A stretch of DNA of 8,668 nucleotides from Betaproteobacteria bacterium. Its GTDB lineage: Bacteria > Pseudomonadota > Gammaproteobacteria > Burkholderiales > SG8-39. A model generated the notes under the pieces. That model did not search any database. It worked only from the letters and a program-made list of their open reading frames with translations, and was not told where the DNA came from. This document shows, piece by piece, positions 5,885 through 8,668 of the stretch. The first letter of the stretch is position 1; every line of letters begins with the position of its first letter. Location of the stretch: assembly GCA_012274205.1 (NCBI GenBank), contig JAAOZY010000231.1, positions 1-8,668 on the forward strand, in the 5' to 3' direction. The position numbers and the translations under genes are program-made.

Positions 5885-7479
5885 TAGTCGATCAGATCGT
5901 ATGCCGGCAGGGTGAGAAACTCGACGTAGGTGTCGTCGGTGGTGATCTTCGCGAACAGTTCGGCCGCCTGCTCGTACTTGCCCGCATTCCAAGCCGCTTC
6001 GCCCAACTGAACCTTTACCTTTGGCAGTTCTTCAGCGAGCAGGCCGCGGAACAATTCCTTGGTCACCTTGCGGCCGTCATCGAGCACGCCCTTGGGCGAG
6101 CGGATCCATTGCCAGATCTGCGAGCGCGAAATTTCAGCGGTGGCCGCATCCTCCATCAGGTTGTACACCGGCACGCAGCCGTTGCCGGCGAGCCAGGCGC
6201 CCAGATACTGGATGCCCACCGAAATGTTGTAGCGCAGCCCGCCCTCCGTGATCGGCGTTTCCGGCTCGAAGTCGAGCAGCTCCTTCGCCGTGATATTGAC
6301 CTCCGGACGCTGCCGGTCGTACTGGTTGGCTCCAGGCATGTACTGGTCGAACACGGCTTTGGCGATCGGCACCAGACCCGGGTGCGCAACCCAGGTGCCG
6401 TCGCAGCCATCGGTGACCTCGCGCAGCTTGTCTTCGCGCACTTTCGTCATTGCCGCCTCGTTCGCGGCCGGATCGTTCTTGATCGGGATCTGCGCCGCCA
6501 TGCCGCCCATCGCGGGAGCATGCCGCTTATGGCAGGTCTTCACCAGCAGCAGCGCATAAGCACGCATGAAGCGCGCAGTCATGCGGACGTGGACCCGGTC
6601 CGCGAGGCAGAACTCCTTGTGCGAGCGGAATTTCTTGATGCAGGAAAACATGTAGTCCCAGCGGCCGATATTCAGACCGGCGGAATGGTCGCGCAATTCC
6701 CACAGGATTTCGTCCATCTCGAATGCACCCAGTATCGTCTCGATCAGCACCGTCCCCTTGATCGAACCCTGCGGCACGTCGAGCTCGTATTGCGCCATTA
6801 CGAATACATCGTTCCACAGCCGCGCTTCCAGGTGCGATTCGAGCTTGGGAAGATAGAAATACGGGCCGGTGCCGCGCTTGAGCAGTTCCTTGGCGTTGTG
6901 GAAGAAGTACAGACCGAAGTCGAATATGCTGCCCGAAACCGGCTTGCCGTCGATGAGCATGTGCTTTTCGTTCAGATGCCAGCCGCGCGGCCGCGCCAGC
7001 AGCACCGCGGTCTTTTCCTTGAGCTCGTAATGCTTCCCGCCCTGATCGAGGGTGATGGTGCGGCGCACGGCATCGCGCAGATTGATCTGGCCGTCGATCG
7101 CGTTGTGCCAGGTCGGCGTTTGCGCATCCTCGAAGTCGGCCATGAACACGGATGCGCCGCAGTTGAGCGCGTTGATCACCATTTTGCGGTCGGTGGGGCC
7201 GGTGATTTCTACCCGGCGGTCGAGCATGTCGGCCGGCTGCGGCGCAACTGTCCACTCGGAACTGCGAATATTTGCGGTCGCGGGCAGAAAATCCGGCATC
7301 TTGCCTGCATCGAAATCCTTCTGCCGCACGACCCGTGCGGCCAGCAGTTCCTGGCGGCGCAGCTCGAACTTGCGGCACAGCTTGGCCACGAAGGCGACCG
7401 CTTCGGGAGTGAGGATCTGCGCGAATTCTGCGTTGATGGCGCCGTGGATTTCCACGCCGCCGGGAAATTTCTCGCTCAT
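5884..7479 (-). CDS. aceB: Malate synthase A
   Basis: The 531-residue enzyme condenses glyoxylate with acetyl-CoA to give malate and CoA, the second dedicated step of the glyoxylate shunt, in the cytoplasm with Mg2+. Its length and lack of the extra domain of the roughly 720-residue G isoform identify the A type. Catalytic and metal residues expected from E. coli malate synthase A are present: R165 in RPRGWH, E247 in VLIETILGAFEM, D275 in IGRWDY, and the general-base aspartate D444 in NLMEDAATAEISRSQIWQW. The ATG at 7479 is preceded by GGAG with eight bases of spacing. That ribosome site lies inside a twelve-base palindrome, CTGGAGCTCCAG (7482-7493). The gene follows ntrC on the same strand after 126 bases but has its own candidate promoter. 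Isocitrate lyase is not in the window. Growth on acetate or fatty acids is the expected role. Confidence 0.97.
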   Translation of the reverse strand: MSEKFPGGVEIHGAINAEFAQILTPEAVAFVAKLCRKFELRRQELLAARVVRQKDFDAGKMPDFLPATANIRSSEWTVAPQPADMLDRRVEITGPTDRKMVINALNCGASVFMADFEDAQTPTWHNAIDGQINLRDAVRRTITLDQGGKHYELKEKTAVLLARPRGWHLNEKHMLIDGKPVSGSIFDFGLYFFHNAKELLKRGTGPYFYLPKLESHLEARLWNDVFVMAQYELDVPQGSIKGTVLIETILGAFEMDEILWELRDHSAGLNIGRWDYMFSCIKKFRSHKEFCLADRVHVRMTARFMRAYALLLVKTCHKRHAPAMGGMAAQIPIKNDPAANEAAMTKVREDKLREVTDGCDGTWVAHPGLVPIAKAVFDQYMPGANQYDRQRPEVNITAKELLDFEPETPITEGGLRYNISVGIQYLGAWLAGNGCVPVYNLMEDAATAEISRSQIWQWIRSPKGVLDDGRKVTKELFRGLLAEELPKVKVQLGEAAWNAGKYEQAAELFAKITTDDTYVEFLTLPAYDLID

Positions 7480-7520
7480 AGCTGGAGCTCCAGGTTGCGG
7501 TTTGCGGGAAAAAAGCGGCT

Positions 7521-7549
7521 ATTTTATGGGTCTGCAGTACATTCCGCAA
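7521..7549 (-). promoter_or_regulatory. Candidate sigma-70 promoter of aceB
   Basis: On the minus strand TTGCGG (7549-7544) and TAAAAT (7526-7521) are separated by exactly 17 bases. The -10 matches five of six consensus bases; the -35 matches three. Transcription would start near 7513 and give a leader of about 35 bases containing the aceB ribosome site. This suggests aceB is transcribed separately from ntrC. Confidence 0.5.
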
Positions 7550-7559
7550 TACGAATTGC
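7546..7559. promoter_or_regulatory. Inverted repeat overlapping the aceB -35 element, candidate operator
   Basis: GCAAT-ACGA-ATTGC is a perfect five-base dyad that covers most of the proposed -35 hexamer. A protein bound here would block or reposition RNA polymerase, which suits carbon-source control of the glyoxylate shunt. The cognate factor is not recognised. Confidence 0.35.
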
Positions 7560-7605
7560 ATTCCGGATGACGAAACGCCGCGCCCTGCAGCGCCGCAGCG
7601 CCGCT

Positions 7606-8668
7606 TCAGGCAGCCTCGTCCGGCACGCTTTTTCCGTCGAGTCCGAGTTCCGCGATCTTGCGCGTAATCGTATTGCGCCCCATCCCGAGCAGGTTTGCCG
7701 CCTCGATGCGCCTGCCGCCGGTGCGCGCGAGCGCCTTGGCTATCAGCGCTCTCTCGAACGCCTGCGCGAATTTGTCCAGAACGGCACTTTCGCCGCGCGC
7801 AAACGCGCGCTCGACTTCGCGCTCCAATGCGCCGACCCAATCCGACTCCGCCGTCTTGCCGCCGGCGAGTTTGAGTTCCGCCGGAAGATCCGCCATCTCT
7901 ATGGTCTGGGTAGGCGCCATTACCGTAAGCCAGTGGCACAGGTTTTCGAGCTGGCGCACATTGCCCGGGAAATCCTGCGCCGCGAGGAAGCTCATCGCCT
8001 CTGCGGACAGGCGCTTTCCCTCGACGCCGAGTTCGCGCGCGCTTTTCGCGAGGAAATGCCTGGCCAGCAGCGCGATGTCCTCGCGCCGCTCGCGCAGGCT
8101 CGGCAGGCGCAGCCGGATCACGTTAAGCCGGTGGAACAGGTCCTCGCGGAACAGGCCCTGGCGCACGCGCTCCTCCAGATCCTGGTGCGTCGCCGCGATC
8201 ACCCGTACATTTGCCTTGATCGATTGGTGGCCGCCGACGCGATAAAACTGCCCGTCCGACAAGACGCGCAGCAGGCGCGTCTGCAGTTCGGCCGGCATGT
8301 CGCCGATTTCGTCGAGGAACAGCGTGCCGCCCTCGGCCTGCTCGAAGCGCCCGCGGCGCATCGTTTGCGCCCCGGTGAAAGCGCCGCGCTCGTGGCCGAA
8401 CAATTCCGATTCGAGCAGGTCCCTCGGCATCGCCGCCGTGTTGATCGCAACGAAGGATTTCGCCGCGCGGCTGGAATGTCGATGCAGCGCCAACGCTACG
8501 AGTTCTTTGCCCGTGCCCGACTCCCCTGTGATCAGCACCGTGGCGTTGGATTGGGACAGCCTGCCGATGGCGCGAAACACCTCCTGCATCGAGGGCGCCT
8601 GACCGAGAATTTCGGGCGAAGTCTCGCGCGCTTCCTCGCCTTCGGTTTCGCGGATGCTCTCGCCGATG
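7606..8668 (-). CDS. ntrC: Nitrogen regulation response regulator NtrC (N-terminus cut by window edge)
   Basis: The visible 353 residues hold the linker, the AAA+ sigma-54-interaction domain and the DNA-binding domain of NtrC; the receiver domain lies beyond the right edge. Counting from the first complete codon at the edge, Walker A GESGTGKE is near 48-55, the sigma-54 contact loop is the standard GAFTGA near 95-100, and Walker B FLDE is near 117-120. The strongest family marker is the C-terminal helix-turn-helix NLLGMGRNTITRKIAELGL, together with GRFEQAEGGTLFLDEIGDMP and DGQFYRVGG, all close to enterobacterial NtrC. The protein is expected to be phosphorylated by NtrB under nitrogen limitation and to activate sigma-54 promoters for ammonium assimilation. 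A methionine at 8589 is internal, since homology continues upstream of it (EILGQAPSMQEVF). ntrB would be expected beyond the edge but cannot be seen. aceB follows 126 bases later, probably from its own promoter. Confidence 0.95.
   Translation of the reverse strand, partial: IGESIRETEGEEARETSPEILGQAPSMQEVFRAIGRLSQSNATVLITGESGTGKELVALALHRHSSRAAKSFVAINTAAMPRDLLESELFGHERGAFTGAQTMRRGRFEQAEGGTLFLDEIGDMPAELQTRLLRVLSDGQFYRVGGHQSIKANVRVIAATHQDLEERVRQGLFREDLFHRLNVIRLRLPSLRERREDIALLARHFLAKSARELGVEGKRLSAEAMSFLAAQDFPGNVRQLENLCHWLTVMAPTQTIEMADLPAELKLAGGKTAESDWVGALEREVERAFARGESAVLDKFAQAFERALIAKALARTGGRRIEAANLLGMGRNTITRKIAELGLDGKSVPDEAA

Noticed and set aside
6527..7939. 470-residue minus-strand frame spanning the aceB-ntrC junction.
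   Set aside because: It is an out-of-frame shadow of two well-supported genes, with an Arg/Ala-rich translation.
7606..8589. ntrC starting at the methionine at 8589.
   Set aside because: Homology to NtrC continues in frame to the window edge, so this methionine is internal and the gene is cut by the edge.

Overview
The window reads as chromosomal DNA of a Gram-negative proteobacterium, most likely a betaproteobacterium. The basis is a classical NtrC, an A-type malate synthase, an ExoIII-type nuclease, a c-type-haem sensor kinase, and moderately high GC in most genes. The lineage is inferred from family resemblance only; no ribosomal or other phylogenetic marker is present. No mobile element, tRNA, rRNA or CRISPR array was seen.

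Layout, left to right. (1) 1-956, minus strand: a response regulator cut by the left edge, built from an N-terminal membrane helix, a receiver domain and a GcvH-like domain that lacks the lipoyl lysine. (2) 957-1689: 733 bases with no convincing gene, holding one FNR-type dyad and several GC-rich inverted repeats. (3) 1690-4733, minus strand: a two-gene operon. The promoter-proximal gene is a membrane histidine kinase whose periplasmic domain has two c-type haem motifs. It overlaps by four bases an NtrC-family sigma-54 activator with receiver, AAA+ and Fis-type HTH domains. (4) 4734-5068: a divergent control region with an FNR-type box and a second perfect dyad. (5) 5069-5836, plus strand: exodeoxyribonuclease III. 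(6) 5884-7479, minus strand: malate synthase A, with a promoter and overlapping dyad upstream. (7) 7606-8668, minus strand: the C-terminal three quarters or so of the nitrogen regulator NtrC, cut by the right edge.

The most interesting part is the left half. A periplasmic dihaem kinase, its probable sigma-54 activator partner and a second, membrane-tethered receiver protein look like a branched redox-sensing pathway. In that model haem redox state or a haem ligand sets kinase activity. One phosphate acceptor drives sigma-54 transcription, while the other stays at the membrane and acts through a non-lipoylated GcvH-like fold. FNR-type boxes upstream of both transcription units suggest control by oxygen or nitrogen oxides. 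The targets are not in the window. The right half (xthA, aceB, ntrC) is ordinary housekeeping.
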